Shown piece after piece: positions 44,540 to 54,790 of a stretch of 64,000 bases of DNA (position 1 is its first letter; every line of letters starts with the position of its first letter). Location: contig JAEINU010000006.1 of NCBI GenBank assembly GCA_016342685.1, positions 95,916-159,915 of the forward strand, given 5' to 3'. Origin of the DNA: Bacteroidales bacterium (GTDB taxonomy: Bacteria > Bacteroidota > Bacteroidia > Bacteroidales > UBA12077). The notes beneath the pieces are model-generated. The model saw nothing but the letters and a program-made list of their open reading frames with translations, searched no databases and was not told where the DNA came from. The position numbers and the translations under genes are program-made.

Positions 44540-44734
44540 TTTTTCGCTTATAAAACCTGAAAAAAAGTCTAATTTTGTAACATTTAAGGCAAATAATTGT
44601 TTTTAAATTGTACTTATTAAGTAATTCAAGTTGCTATTTATAGCCATCTTGATTTTTTTTAGTGTGTTGTCTCATCATAAATTTAGTGTGATAAAAATAA
44701 TCTACTAAATTCAATAAAGAAGGAAATTGTAAAT

Positions 44735-45688
44735 ATGAAAAAGTATTATTCATCAATAGCGTTAGTTGCTTTAATCGCAATAGCATTTGTTTTTACAAAT
44801 TCTCAACCAGAAAAAGGTGTTAATAACGATGATTACGAGCAGGTTTTTCAAAACAAATATTCAATTTTTTCAATTTCTTTACCCGAAAAGTTAGATTTTG
44901 CAGGAGAAGAAGTCCCAATCAATTTTTTTGATGTAAAAGAATCTCTTGATCGAGAACTTTTAGTAAATACATATTGGCAATCACAAACATTACTTTTTAT
45001 TAAAAGGGCAAATAAATATTTCCCGAAAATTGAGGAAATCTTGGCAAAAAATAATGTTCCTGATGATTTTAAATATTTAGTGTTAGCAGAAAGTGAACTG
45101 AAAAATGCAGTATCACCATCTGGAGCGGTTGGAGTCTGGCAATTGCTTAAAGGTACTGCTAAAGACTATGGCTTAGAAGTTAACGACGAAGTCGATGAGC
45201 GTTATCATTTAGAAAAATCAACAGAAGCTGCTTGTAAATTTTTAAATGATGCTCACGATCTATTTGGGAGTTGGACAATGGCTGCCGCTGCGTATAATGT
45301 GGGTCGAAGGGGATTAATGAAACAAATAAATCGTCAAAAACAAGATAGTTATTACAATCTATTATTAAACGATGAAACTGGACGATACGTTTATAGGATC
45401 TTGGCAATTAAATTGCTGCTTGAAAATCCCGATGAGTATGGTTTTCATGTAAGAGAACAGGATTTATACACTACGATTCCTACCTATGAGGTGGAATTAG
45501 ATACAGCAGTCGCCGATTTTGCCGATTTCGCCCATAAACACTCAACTAATTATAAGATTTTAAAATACTTCAATCCTTGGTTAAGAGATTCTTTCTTAAC
45601 CAATAAAACAAGGAAAAAATATTATATTAGAATTCCCAAAGAGACAAGAAATTATACCTTGGGACAAGACACTATTATTACTGATTAG
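44735..45688 (+). CDS. Lytic transglycosylase (SLT-domain)
   Basis: The 317-residue protein has an N-terminal signal or anchor (SSIALVALIAIAFVF) and an SLT domain (about 85-230) with the catalytic Glu in LAESELKNAVSPSGAVGVWQL, then GLEVNDEVDERYHLEKSTEAACKFL and AAAAYNVGRRG. It cleaves peptidoglycan glycan strands. No LysM repeats are present, unlike MltD. It lies 50 nt before uvrA on the same strand; the functional link is not evident. Confidence 0.9.
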   Translation: MKKYYSSIALVALIAIAFVFTNSQPEKGVNNDDYEQVFQNKYSIFSISLPEKLDFAGEEVPINFFDVKESLDRELLVNTYWQSQTLLFIKRANKYFPKIEEILAKNNVPDDFKYLVLAESELKNAVSPSGAVGVWQLLKGTAKDYGLEVNDEVDERYHLEKSTEAACKFLNDAHDLFGSWTMAAAAYNVGRRGLMKQINRQKQDSYYNLLLNDETGRYVYRILAIKLLLENPDEYGFHVREQDLYTTIPTYEVELDTAVADFADFAHKHSTNYKILKYFNPWLRDSFLTNKTRKKYYIRIPKETRNYTLGQDTIITD

Positions 45689-45738
45689 ATTGTATAGTAA
45701 AATTACAAATATCTATACAAGGGTTAATTTACGAATAG

Positions 45739-48570
45739 ATGACAACGACAAAAAAGACATCAAACTTAACGGTATTAGGAGCACGTGTACATAATTTAAA
45801 AAATATTGATGTAACTATTCCTCGGAATAAATTAACTGTAATAACTGGATTGAGCGGAAGCGGAAAATCATCTTTAGCATTTGATACAATCTACGCCGAA
45901 GGACAAAGAAGATACATGGAAACCTTATCGGCATATGCTCGGCAATTTCTTGGAAACATGGAGCGTCCAGATGTCGACCAAATAACAGGTTTAAGTCCGG
46001 TTATTTCAATTGAGCAAAAAACTACCAATAAAAACCCTCGCTCTACGGTAGGTACCATAACAGAAATCTATGATTTCTTACGTCTTTTATATGCCCGTGC
46101 TTCTGATGCTTATTCTTATGTTACCGGAGAGAAGATGGTAAAGTATTCCGATGATCAAATTATTCAATTAATAATTGAGCAGTTCGATAATAAGAATATT
46201 ATGATTCTTGCACCTTTAGTACAAGGAAGAAAAGGTCATTATCGAGAGCTGTTTGAACAGATTCGTAAAAAGGGATATTTATATGCCAGAATTAATGGAA
46301 AGATTACAGAACTTGTTCATGGATTAAAACTGGATCGTTATAAAACGCATCATATCGAAACAGTAATCGATAAATTGAAAGTTTCAGAGAAGGATCTTGT
46401 AAGGTTAAAGCGAACCGTTAAAACAGCCATGGATCATGGAAAAGGAATTATAATGATTCTAGAAAAAGATACTAGCGAAATAAAATATTTTAGTAGAAAA
46501 TTGATGTGTCCTCAAAGTGGGATTTCATATAATGAACCTGCCCCTTATAATTTTTCATTTAATTCACCCCAAGGAGCTTGTTCTAAATGCAATGGATTGG
46601 GATACGTTCAGGAGATTGATATTAAAAAAATCATTCCAAATTCAGTTATTAGTATCAAGAATGGAGGTATTATACCCTTAGGAAGATATAAAAATATCTT
46701 AATCTTTTGGCAGCTAGAGGCCATTGCCGCTAAATACAAATTTACGCTTGATACACCTATTAAAGAGATACCTGAAAAGGCACTGCAAACAATTCTTTAT
46801 GGTTCCGACGAATCGTTTAAATTGCTAAATACACCATTAGGAAAATCATCTAATTATTTCTTGAGTTTCGAGGGAATTATAAATTATGTAAATAATTTTC
46901 AACAAGAAAAGGCTTTAGAAAACGGTAAAAAAAGTGCTTTCCAGTTCGTTAAAAAAGTAACATGTCCAAAGTGTAATGGCGATAGATTAAAAAAGGAATC
47001 ACTTCATTTTAAAGTTGCCGAGAAAAATATTGCTGAACTTTCTAATATGGATGTTGATGAATTATCGGTATGGTTTGAAAATATTGAAGAGAAGCTTTCC
47101 GATAAGCAGAATATAATAGCACGTGATATCCTAAAAGAAATACGTGAGCGATTATCTTTTTTATTAGATGTAGGTTTAAATTATTTGTCGCTTAATAGAA
47201 CCGCTCGGAGTTTGTCAGGAGGTGAAAGTCAGCGAATTAGGTTGGCTACACAAGTTGGCTCTAGGTTGGTAAATGTTTTATATATTCTCGACGAACCAAG
47301 TATTGGATTGCATCAGCGCGATAATCTAAAATTAATATCCTCGCTAAAACAGCTAAGAGATAGTGGAAACTCCATTATCGTTGTTGAGCACGATAAAGAA
47401 ATGATACTGTCTGCTGATCATGTTATCGATATGGGGCCGAAGGCAGGTCGTTATGGAGGTAAGGTTGTGGTTGAAGGCTCTCCAGAGTTTATTCTAAAAT
47501 CAAGTTCTCTTACTGCTGAGTATTTAAATCACAATAAAAAAATAGAGATTCCTGTTGAACGAAGAAAGGGCAATGGCAAAGAGATTGTTTTGCATGGTGC
47601 ACAAGGACATAATTTAAAGAATGTTACAGCAAAGTTCCCGTTGGGGATGTTTATCTGTGTTACCGGAGTATCAGGTAGTGGAAAATCTAGTTTAATAAAT
47701 GAAACTTTGCATCCAATTTTAAGCAAGCATTTTTATCGAAGTACTAAACAAGCGTTAGAGTATAAAAAAATAGAAGGACTTGAGCATATCGATAAAGTAA
47801 TCGAAGTCGATCAATCTCCTTTAGGTAGAACCCCCCGATCAAATCCGGTAACTTATACTGGAGTTTTTGGAGATATAAGAAAACTTTTTGAGCAAACTCC
47901 TGAAGCAAAAATTCGTGGGTATAAGGCAGGTCGTTTTTCGTTTAATGTTAAAGGTGGAAGGTGCGAAACGTGTCAGGGTGCGGGATTGCAAACTATTGAA
48001 ATGAATTTTTTACCAGATGTTTATGTTCATTGTAAAGACTGTAATGGGAAGAGATATAATCGAGAAACATTAGACGTAAAATATAAAGGAAAGTCGATTA
48101 GTAATGTTTTGGATATGACAATTAATCAGGCAGTTGACTTTTTTGATCAAATCCCGGCTATAAGACAAAAACTTAAGGCAATTCAAGGAGTTGGTCTCGG
48201 TTATATTACTTTAGGTCAGCCATCTACAACTTTGTCCGGGGGAGAATCTCAGAGAGTTAAGTTGGCTTCGGAATTAGCTAAACGAAATACAGGTAATACA
48301 CTTTATATTCTTGATGAACCAACCACAGGATTGCACTTTGAGGATATTAGAGTTTTACTAAATGTTCTAAATAGTTTGGTTGATAAAGGCAATACGGTGA
48401 TTGTAATTGAGCATAATATGGATGTGATAAAAGTAGCCGATTATATAATTGATATTGGTAAAGAAGGAGGAGCAAAAGGGGGAGAGATCTTATTCGAAGG
48501 TGTTCCCGAGGATATGATTAAAAAAGAGGATAGCTACACCGCGCTTTATTTAAAAGAAGAACTTCACTAA
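45739..48570 (+). CDS. uvrA: Excinuclease ABC subunit A
   Basis: The 943-residue protein has the complete UvrA layout: two ATPase halves with Walker [15 protein letters not shown] and [14 protein letters not shown], signatures [11 protein letters not shown] and [10 protein letters not shown], and two zinc modules with [13 protein letters not shown] and [14 protein letters not shown]. It recognises DNA damage in nucleotide-excision repair with UvrB and UvrC, whose genes are not in the window. The lengths of both halves are normal. Confidence 0.98.
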   Translation: MTTTKKTSNLTVLGARVHNLKNIDVTIPRNKLTVITGLSGSGKSSLAFDTIYAEGQRRYMETLSAYARQFLGNMERPDVDQITGLSPVISIEQKTTNKNPRSTVGTITEIYDFLRLLYARASDAYSYVTGEKMVKYSDDQIIQLIIEQFDNKNIMILAPLVQGRKGHYRELFEQIRKKGYLYARINGKITELVHGLKLDRYKTHHIETVIDKLKVSEKDLVRLKRTVKTAMDHGKGIIMILEKDTSEIKYFSRKLMCPQSGISYNEPAPYNFSFNSPQGACSKCNGLGYVQEIDIKKIIPNSVISIKNGGIIPLGRYKNILIFWQLEAIAAKYKFTLDTPIKEIPEKALQTILYGSDESFKLLNTPLGKSSNYFLSFEGIINYVNNFQQEKALENGKKSAFQFVKKVTCPKCNGDRLKKESLHFKVAEKNIAELSNMDVDELSVWFENIEEKLSDKQNIIARDILKEIRERLSFLLDVGLNYLSLNRTARSLSGGESQRIRLATQVGSRLVNVLYILDEPSIGLHQRDNLKLISSLKQLRDSGNSIIVVEHDKEMILSADHVIDMGPKAGRYGGKVVVEGSPEFILKSSSLTAEYLNHNKKIEIPVERRKGNGKEIVLHGAQGHNLKNVTAKFPLGMFICVTGVSGSGKSSLINETLHPILSKHFYRSTKQALEYKKIEGLEHIDKVIEVDQSPLGRTPRSNPVTYTGVFGDIRKLFEQTPEAKIRGYKAGRFSFNVKGGRCETCQGAGLQTIEMNFLPDVYVHCKDCNGKRYNRETLDVKYKGKSISNVLDMTINQAVDFFDQIPAIRQKLKAIQGVGLGYITLGQPSTTLSGGESQRVKLASELAKRNTGNTLYILDEPTTGLHFEDIRVLLNVLNSLVDKGNTVIVIEHNMDVIKVADYIIDIGKEGGAKGGEILFEGVPEDMIKKEDSYTALYLKEELH

Positions 48571-48632
48571 AAATATAATTAAAAAAGATTATTTTAGTGA
48601 AAAATAAGATCGATAATAAAAAAACTTAGTAT

Positions 48633-49337
48633 ATGAACGAAGAATTAATAAAGGAAGCTTTTGATAAGAAAAATTGGAACGAGACTCAAACATCAAACTC
48701 GTGGACAATTTTTAAAGTAATGGCAGAATTCGTTGAAGGTTTTTCAAAGCTTTCAAGAATTGGACCATGTGTTTCTATTTTTGGATCTGCAAGAACAAAA
48801 CCTGACAATAAGTACTTTCAATTAGCTGAAGACATTGCCTATAAATTAACTCAATGTGGTTATGGAGTTATAACAGGTGGTGGTCCTGGTATTATGGAAG
48901 CGGGTAATATGGGTGCGAAAAAAGGGAATGGTAAATCTGTTGGATTAAATATTGACTTACCGTTTGAGCAATCTGCTAATATTTTTATCGACCCTGATAA
49001 ATTAATTAGCTTTGAGCACTTTTTTGTACGAAAAGTTATGTTTGTTAAATATGCTCAAGGATTTATTGTATTACCTGGTGGTTTCGGAACTTTTGATGAA
49101 TTGTTCGAGGCGATTACCTTGATTCAAACTGAAAAAATTGGACGTTTCCCAATTATATTGGTGGGATCAGCATACTGGCAAGGTCTCATAGATTGGATAA
49201 AAAATATTGTGTTGGCCGAGGAGAATAACATTAACGAAAAGGATCTTGAGTTAATTCAGATTGTTGATACAGCCGACGAAGCTATCGAAAAAATAAACGA
49301 ATTCTATTCGAAATACTTATTAACACCTAACTTTTAG
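48633..49337 (+). CDS. LOG-family nucleotide-binding protein (TIGR00730)
   Basis: The 234-residue protein has a Rossmann-like fold with GPCVSIFGSARTKP, GYGVITGGGPGIMEAGNMGAKKGNGKSVGLNIDLP and the signature PGGFGTFDELFEAITL near residue 150. Relatives release cytokinin-type bases from nucleotide monophosphates or act as pyrimidine/purine 5'-nucleotide ribohydrolases; the specific activity here is unknown. It lies downstream of uvrA with a 62-nt gap. Confidence 0.9.
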   Translation: MNEELIKEAFDKKNWNETQTSNSWTIFKVMAEFVEGFSKLSRIGPCVSIFGSARTKPDNKYFQLAEDIAYKLTQCGYGVITGGGPGIMEAGNMGAKKGNGKSVGLNIDLPFEQSANIFIDPDKLISFEHFFVRKVMFVKYAQGFIVLPGGFGTFDELFEAITLIQTEKIGRFPIILVGSAYWQGLIDWIKNIVLAEENNINEKDLELIQIVDTADEAIEKINEFYSKYLLTPNF

Positions 49338-49356
49338 TTTGTTTATAAAGACCATT

Positions 49357-49408
49357 TTATCAACAAAGAATGCAACTTATTAACAATTGTTGATAACTTC
49401 TGTTGATA
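49357..49408. promoter_or_regulatory. TTATCAACAA inverted repeat with an extra half-site
   Basis: TTATCAACAA (49357-49366) and TTGTTGATAA (49387-49396) form a perfect 10-bp inverted repeat spaced by 20 nt, and TGTTGATA (49401-49408) is a third partial copy. Each is one base from the DnaA box TTATCCACA. The role is unknown. Nothing else is seen in 49338-49471. Confidence 0.4.
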
Positions 49409-49471
49409 TTTTGTTATTATTGTAGTAATTAGCTATTTTTATTGAGCTTGGTAAATTAATGCTTGAGTAGT

Positions 49472-50806
49472 ATGGTAAAATATTTATTGCTTCTTATCAA
49501 TATGTTTGTATTGTTTATTCTGAATACTATATTTTCAGATATCAGTATAAATATGAATGCTCCTGAGCAAGTAGAAGCAGGGAATGAAATTTTAGTCGAA
49601 ATTTCATTGGATAAATCTGATTTTGATAGTTTTGCTAGATTTCAGCAGGAGATTCCTGCCGGATTAAAGCCTGTTCCTGTGAATACTGCAAATGCCGATT
49701 TTAGTTTTAAAGATCAAAAAGTAAAATTTATTTGGTTAAAATTACCAAACGAACAGAAAATTAATATTTCCTATAAGTTATTGGTGGATCAACGATTAAA
49801 AGGGAATTTTAATCTGAATGGAACATTTTCTTATATTGCAAATAACGAAAGGAAATCTGTTGCTGTTTCTCCGCAAAATATAACAATTACTCCTTCCTCA
49901 AGTATTGATGAGAAACTAATTGTTGATATTAACGATTTTAAAAACCTTGTTGCTCCGATAAATACAACTGTTCCTAATGTAAATCAAGTAAAGTGTATTA
50001 GACAAACGCCTTATCTTGCAGAACAAGCAAGTGGAGAATATATTGTTAATCTGTTGGTAAACAAAGGAAACAAAGAAAAATTTGCTAAGATTCAGGAAAA
50101 TATACCTGAAGGATATTCTGCTATAGGAGTAGAAAGTAAAGATGCAATTTTTACTTATAAAGATCAAACAGTAAAGTTACTATGGATGAACTTACCAGCA
50201 GATCCTTATTTTGTTGTTTCGTATAAACTTGTTCCTGATGCAGGTACCTCCGAAAAACCTATATTGAACGGATCTTTTTCGTATATTGAGAATGACAATA
50301 CATTAAGCGTAGATATAACAGAACAAGATATTAATCTTACAAATACATCAAAGGAGAATCTAATGGCAATAATGTCTGTTGGTAATCAGGATGTAAGTGA
50401 GCCTGTAAATATTGCTCAACCACAAGATTATTCGGGTAAAGTGAAAATTGAAATAGCAGAAAGTGCCTTAAAAGCAATGCGAAGTGATACCAAATTAACG
50501 AATATGCTGGAACCTGAATCAGGGATTTATTACAGGGTTCAAATAGCTGCTGGTCACAGACCTATTAATATGAGTAGATATTTTAAAAAATACAATTTAG
50601 ACAAAGAAGTTAGAACCGAATTTCATGAGGGCTGGAGAAAATATTCGGTTGGTTCATTCTTTGTATATAAAGCAGCACGTGATTATAGAGTGCACATTTG
50701 GAACACAACAAGTATAGATGATGCTTTTGTGTCGGCATATAATGATGGTAACCGAATTACGGTACAAGAAGCTCTTATGATTACGAATCATGAGTGGTAT
50801 CGTTAA
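49472..50806 (+). CDS. Envelope protein with two Ig-like repeats and a SPOR-like domain
   Basis: The ATG at 49472 is chosen over a TTG nine bases upstream. The 444-residue protein has an N-terminal hydrophobic anchor (LLLLINMFVLFILNTIFS), two related modules (about 30-130 and 165-280; compare FARFQQEIPAGL with FAKIQENIPEGY, and FKDQKVKFIWLKLP with YKDQTVKLLWMNLP), and a C-terminal SPOR-like domain (about 350-444) with YYRVQIAAGHRP, KYSVGSF and DAFVSAYNDGNRI. SPOR domains bind denuded glycan strands at the septum; this copy may localise the protein in the periplasm. The downstream gene starts 18 nt later. Confidence 0.75.
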   Translation: MVKYLLLLINMFVLFILNTIFSDISINMNAPEQVEAGNEILVEISLDKSDFDSFARFQQEIPAGLKPVPVNTANADFSFKDQKVKFIWLKLPNEQKINISYKLLVDQRLKGNFNLNGTFSYIANNERKSVAVSPQNITITPSSSIDEKLIVDINDFKNLVAPINTTVPNVNQVKCIRQTPYLAEQASGEYIVNLLVNKGNKEKFAKIQENIPEGYSAIGVESKDAIFTYKDQTVKLLWMNLPADPYFVVSYKLVPDAGTSEKPILNGSFSYIENDNTLSVDITEQDINLTNTSKENLMAIMSVGNQDVSEPVNIAQPQDYSGKVKIEIAESALKAMRSDTKLTNMLEPESGIYYRVQIAAGHRPINMSRYFKKYNLDKEVRTEFHEGWRKYSVGSFFVYKAARDYRVHIWNTTSIDDAFVSAYNDGNRITVQEALMITNHEWYR

Positions 50807-50824
50807 CCTAATTATTCTTTTTGA

Positions 50825-52192
50825 ATGAGAGTATTAAAATTTTTAGCTATAGTAGTCTTTTTAAGTTTTGGAGCTTTGGCATCATTTGCTCAGGGCGGTT
50901 ACGAAGATTTGCTTTTTGAAGAGGTAGAAGTGGAAAATCCCGTTTATATGCCTGTTTTAGGGATTGGGTTTGGATATATAAATTATTATGGCGAATTGCA
51001 GAACGATTTTAAGATATTAATTCAAGGGCAACCTACTTACCGAATTAACCTTTTTCAGTATATTGATAAAAAACATTCTTGGAAACTTAATGCGAATACA
51101 ATGTTCAATTTAGGTGGTGAAGGAAATATTGTAGGTTATGAAAGGAATTATAACGACACAACTAAAAATGCAAACTTTCAAACAAGTTTGTTCTCAATTG
51201 GATTTAATGTGGAGTATGCTTTTGGTAATATTTTTCAGGGAGAAAGAAAGATTAGACCATTTGTTTCATTAGGTGCTGAATATATTGATTTAGGAAATAC
51301 CAAATCAGATATTCTTGATGCCGATGGAATTCTATATAATTATCAGACAGATGGTACGATTCGGGTAAATGGTGATATCGTTACTCGCGATTATGAATAT
51401 GAAACAAACTTTAGGGATCTTGAATCATATTATGGAAGAACCGATAATAAGTTTGAAAAGTCAACCTTTGCTCTGGTTGCAGATTTGGGATTAGATTTTA
51501 AAGTTAGTAATAGAGTTGCTCTAAGATTAGCATCGTCTCTTCATTATACTTGGACAGATGATTTAGATGGTATAAGTAGTGAAAATACAGCCGGAAGAAT
51601 TGGAGATTCTAAAAAGGATATGTTTTCGTATTCTTATGTTTCTTTAAATATTGACCTTTTTTCAGAAGCTAAAACCAAAATTATTGAAAGTTATTTTGCC
51701 GATGTTACTGGTGATTTCGATTATTCATTAATTGCAGATTCTGATAATGATCAAGTTCTTGATTTGCGTGATGATTGTCCAGGAACTCCAGCAGGTGTTG
51801 CTGTAAACGATACAACAGGTTGTCCTTTTGATGACGATGGTGATGGAATACCAAACTATATAGATAAGGAGCAGTTTTCAGAGAAAGGTGCTATTGTTGA
51901 TGAGTTTGGTGCAGAATTAAGTCCTAATAAGATTAGAGAATCATTATATCAGGAATTAGATGCAGTTAAAAGAACAGAAATGTATATGATGCCTATTGGA
52001 ATGGGTTGGTCTAAATACACAGAAATGACTAATGTTGAAATTCCAGAAAAATACAAAAAGCTCGACTCAGATGGTGATGCTTATATTTCCTTTGATGAAC
52101 TTTTAGAAGCTATTAGTAAATTCTTTGATTTTGATTCTGAGTTTACAACTGAGGATATTTACGATCTTAATAATTTCTTCTTTGCTCAGTAA
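50825..52192 (+). CDS. Outer-membrane barrel protein with TSP3/EF-hand calcium-binding motifs
   Basis: The 455-residue protein has a signal peptide (FLAIVVFLSFGALASFAQ), a barrel-like region (about 30-280), then thrombospondin-type-3 repeats (about 300-345, ADSDNDQVLDLRDDCPGTPAG and DDDGDGIPNYID) and a C-terminal EF-hand-like loop LDSDGDAYISFDELLEAI. No OmpA peptidoglycan-binding domain is seen at the end. Such proteins commonly partner with envelope proteins in Bacteroidota. It follows the SPOR-like protein by 18 nt and is probably co-transcribed. It is convergent with smpB. Confidence 0.75.
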   Translation: MRVLKFLAIVVFLSFGALASFAQGGYEDLLFEEVEVENPVYMPVLGIGFGYINYYGELQNDFKILIQGQPTYRINLFQYIDKKHSWKLNANTMFNLGGEGNIVGYERNYNDTTKNANFQTSLFSIGFNVEYAFGNIFQGERKIRPFVSLGAEYIDLGNTKSDILDADGILYNYQTDGTIRVNGDIVTRDYEYETNFRDLESYYGRTDNKFEKSTFALVADLGLDFKVSNRVALRLASSLHYTWTDDLDGISSENTAGRIGDSKKDMFSYSYVSLNIDLFSEAKTKIIESYFADVTGDFDYSLIADSDNDQVLDLRDDCPGTPAGVAVNDTTGCPFDDDGDGIPNYIDKEQFSEKGAIVDEFGAELSPNKIRESLYQELDAVKRTEMYMMPIGMGWSKYTEMTNVEIPEKYKKLDSDGDAYISFDELLEAISKFFDFDSEFTTEDIYDLNNFFFAQ

Positions 52193-52208
52193 GAATCCAA
52201 TTTAATTT

Positions 52209-52658
52209 TTAAAATTTTCTTATACGATCCATTTCTCGATTGAGATCTTTAGTTTTAATTGTATTTCGTTTATCGAATTCTTGTTTTCCTTTAGCTAAAG
52301 CTATATCAACTTTTGCCCAACCATTTTCGTTTATAAAAAGCCTGGTTGCAACTATTGTTAATCCTTTTTCTGTTGATTTTCGTTCAAGTTTTCTAAGTTC
52401 TTTTTTAGTAAGAAGTAATTTGCGGTCTTGTTTTGGTTCGTGATTAAAATGGGTTCCAAAAGCATATTCTGTAATATTTAATCCACGAATAAAAAGCTCA
52501 TTGTTGTAAAAAATGCAATATGCATCAGCTACACTGGCCTTCCCAAGACGAATTGATTTAATCTCGGTTCCAGTTAACTTAATTCCTGCGGTAAACCTCT
52601 CAATAAATGTATACTCATATGAGGCTTTCTTATTTCTTATGTTGATATTGTTATTCAT
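52209..52658 (-). CDS. smpB: SsrA-binding protein
   Basis: The 149-residue protein has the SmpB fold and motifs: ASYEYTFIERFTAGIKLTGTEIKSIRLGKASVADAY in the first half, LTKKELRKLERKSTEKGLTIVATRLFINENGWAKVDIALAKGKQEFDKR in the second. It carries tmRNA to stalled ribosomes in trans-translation. It is separated from the downstream gene by 16 nt with no terminator visible. A TAccTTTG -7-like element lies upstream at 52697-52690. Confidence 0.97.
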   Translation of the reverse strand: MNNNINIRNKKASYEYTFIERFTAGIKLTGTEIKSIRLGKASVADAYCIFYNNELFIRGLNITEYAFGTHFNHEPKQDRKLLLTKKELRKLERKSTEKGLTIVATRLFINENGWAKVDIALAKGKQEFDKRNTIKTKDLNREMDRIRKF

Positions 52659-52689
52659 ATTAAAAATAAACGTGATTAATCGCTTGCTG

Positions 52690-52697
52690 CAAAGGTA
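52690..52697 (-). promoter_or_regulatory. Candidate -7 element of smpB
   Basis: On the minus strand TACCTTTG matches TAnnTTTG about 30 nt upstream of the start. The region about 19 nt further upstream is AT-rich without a clear -33 element. Confidence 0.45.
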
Positions 52698-52721
52698 TTC
52701 AATTAATTTTTAGAAGCTTAA

Positions 52722-53291
52722 TTATATATTAAAGAAAATAGAAAGAAATACAGACATTGTAACAAAATTAAGAATCATTAAAACTGTTGCAATAATAATA
52801 AGACTTATTAAAATAAAACCAGTTGTGTATTCTTTAGGGATTTTTAAAAGATTAATGGAGCCTATCCAAAAAAGAACCAATGAATATATTGATGCAAAAT
52901 TTATGAAAGAAAGGAATGGATTTAAATCTGATAAAGCATTTGCAATTATAGCCGGAAATGATGCAAAGCTTATTATTTTAAATACTAAATTGAAATTTTT
53001 CTCAAGTTTAAATTTAGGTAATAGTTTGTTAATGATCCAGCTTGATATGAATATTACTGAAATCGATATCAATATAAAGGCAAAAAAAGTTAAGCTTGAG
53101 TTAATTACTGAAAAATCTTTTAAATTAAGAAATCTTCCAACTAATTTTATGCAAGCACTAATTAGTATTATAGGTAATAAAAAATTATAAAAAATATCTT
53201 TCGGGCTATAATCTAAAGTTTTACAATTTGCCCATGCTTCTTTCGGATTTTTAATGAATCCTACAATTAAATTGAATATATTGATCTTCAT
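52722..53291 (-). CDS. Yip1-domain membrane protein
   Basis: The 189-residue protein has a short N-terminal amphipathic segment and five hydrophobic segments between about residues 35 and 189. FIKNPKEAWANCK near the start and the helix pattern resemble Yip1-family proteins in Bacteroidota. It has no known function there. It is divergent from miaA; the space between holds the miaA promoter. Confidence 0.75.
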   Translation of the reverse strand: MKINIFNLIVGFIKNPKEAWANCKTLDYSPKDIFYNFLLPIILISACIKLVGRFLNLKDFSVINSSLTFFAFILISISVIFISSWIINKLLPKFKLEKNFNLVFKIISFASFPAIIANALSDLNPFLSFINFASIYSLVLFWIGSINLLKIPKEYTTGFILISLIIIATVLMILNFVTMSVFLSIFFNI

Positions 53292-53360
53292 TTTTAATAG
53301 ATTAACTTTTAAAATAACGAGCGATTAAGATAATAATTATTTGGTATGAATGTGAATTTA

Positions 53361-53392
53361 TTAGAAAAGAAATATCTTTATTTTTAACTTTG
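53361..53392 (+). promoter_or_regulatory. Promoter of miaA
   Basis: TTAG (53361-53364) and TAACTTTG (53385-53392) with a 20-nt spacer fit the Bacteroidota promoter. Transcription would start near 53399, about 12 nt before the ATG at 53411. Confidence 0.7.
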
Positions 53393-53410
53393 CTAAATAA
53401 GGAAAGATTT

Positions 53411-54331
53411 ATGGAATCAAAGTATAATATGTTAACAATTCTTGGGCCTACAGCAGGAGGTAAGACCTCTGTAGCCACAAGGATGGCGTATATTTTGGAG
53501 GGAGAAATTCTAAGCGCCGATTCAAGACAAGTTTATCGTGGAATGGATTTGGGGACTGGAAAAGATTTAGAAGATTATACTGTTGAAGGAAAAGTTATTC
53601 CTCATCATCTAATCGACATAGTTGATGCCGGGTATAAATATAATGTATTTGAATACCAACAAGATTTTATTAAAGCTTATGCTGATGTTATAGAGCGTAA
53701 AAGATTCCCTGTATTCTGCGGTGGATCTGGAATGTATTTAGATGCTGTTTTAAAAGGCTATAAGTTGATTAATGTACCAGTAAATGATGATTTACGAAAA
53801 GAGCTAGAATTAAAAACCGATGAGGAGTTAACACAAATTTTGAGCTCAAGTAAAAGCATTCATAATAAATCGGATGATACTCGAAAAAGAATGATTCGTG
53901 CTATCGAAATAGGAATTTATTACAATAATAACCCCGAAATAGATAAATATTTTCCGGAGATAAATTCTTTAATTATAGGAGTGAAATATGATAGAGATTC
54001 TCGAAGGAAAAGAATCACACAACGTCTTAAACAGCGTTTAGATGAAGGAATGCTCGATGAGGTTAAAAGAATTATTGATTCGGGAGTATCTCCTGAAGAT
54101 CTGATTTATTATGGCTTAGAGTATAAATATCTTACCATGCACCTGATTGGTGAACTATCTTATCAGGAAATGTTTACTAAGCTTGAAACCGCTATTCATC
54201 GGTTTGCAAAACGTCAAATGACTTGGTTTAGGGGGATGGAGAAAAAGGGTTTTAAGATTAATTGGCTCGATGGTTATGCTCCAATGAGGGAAAAAACAGA
54301 ACGAATACTTTCTTTTTTAGAAAAATCTTAG
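53411..54331 (+). CDS. miaA: tRNA dimethylallyltransferase
   Basis: The start at 53411 is preferred to a TTG at 53390, because the promoter -7 element (53385-53392) overlaps the TTG. The 306-residue protein has the P-loop LGPTAGGKTSVATRM near the start, SADSRQVYRGMDLGTGK, FCGGSGMYLDAVL, and KRQMTWFRG in the C-terminal part. It adds a dimethylallyl group to A37 of tRNAs reading UNN codons. The last 4 nt overlap the convergent gene at 54328. Confidence 0.95.
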   Translation: MESKYNMLTILGPTAGGKTSVATRMAYILEGEILSADSRQVYRGMDLGTGKDLEDYTVEGKVIPHHLIDIVDAGYKYNVFEYQQDFIKAYADVIERKRFPVFCGGSGMYLDAVLKGYKLINVPVNDDLRKELELKTDEELTQILSSSKSIHNKSDDTRKRMIRAIEIGIYYNNNPEIDKYFPEINSLIIGVKYDRDSRRKRITQRLKQRLDEGMLDEVKRIIDSGVSPEDLIYYGLEYKYLTMHLIGELSYQEMFTKLETAIHRFAKRQMTWFRGMEKKGFKINWLDGYAPMREKTERILSFLEKS

Positions 54332-54735
54332 AGAATAAACCAGTGTTGTTGATTTAGTTTGTGCACTATAAAAATAGTCACAATAAGATTAAAAACAGAG
54401 AAGAAGTAATTGTAATGATTACGATACTTTATAAAATGTCTTCTGAATAAGATTCCTAAGTTTGGTATAAAAAAACAAATTAGGGATCCGAAAAAAACAA
54501 GTTCACTTACTTGATATTCAATGTCTGAAGGTCCATAAAACATAAATAAATACATACAGACTAATAGGGTTCCTAAATAGATGAGATAGGTAATCTTTAA
54601 ACTAAGTGTAGATATCAGTCGTTTATGATTAAGAAGAAATGGTTTTACAACAACAAAGGCAAGTATATATATTATAAGAAATACAATAACTAGTATAATT
54701 TGTAGAATATTAAAGGTGTTGTAAGAACCATTCAT
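54328..54735 (-). CDS. Small four-helix membrane protein, unknown function
   Basis: The 135-residue protein has four hydrophobic segments (about 10-32, 45-66, 77-95 and 108-126). No domain is recognised. Its 3' end overlaps the miaA stop by 4 nt in the convergent orientation. The upstream terminator 54791-54822 shows that it is not part of the S9/recA operon. Confidence 0.6.
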   Translation of the reverse strand: MNGSYNTFNILQIILVIVFLIIYILAFVVVKPFLLNHKRLISTLSLKITYLIYLGTLLVCMYLFMFYGPSDIEYQVSELVFFGSLICFFIPNLGILFRRHFIKYRNHYNYFFSVFNLIVTIFIVHKLNQQHWFIL

Positions 54736-54790
54736 AACTTAAAGTTAATCAGTTATGTGGATAAAGTTAACTGATTTGAATTATAAAAGC

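Noticed and set aside
52825..53190. 121-codon plus-strand frame opposite the Yip1-like gene
   Set aside because: Lies wholly inside the Yip1-like gene, whose helices are regular; the opposite frame has mixed composition and no start signals.
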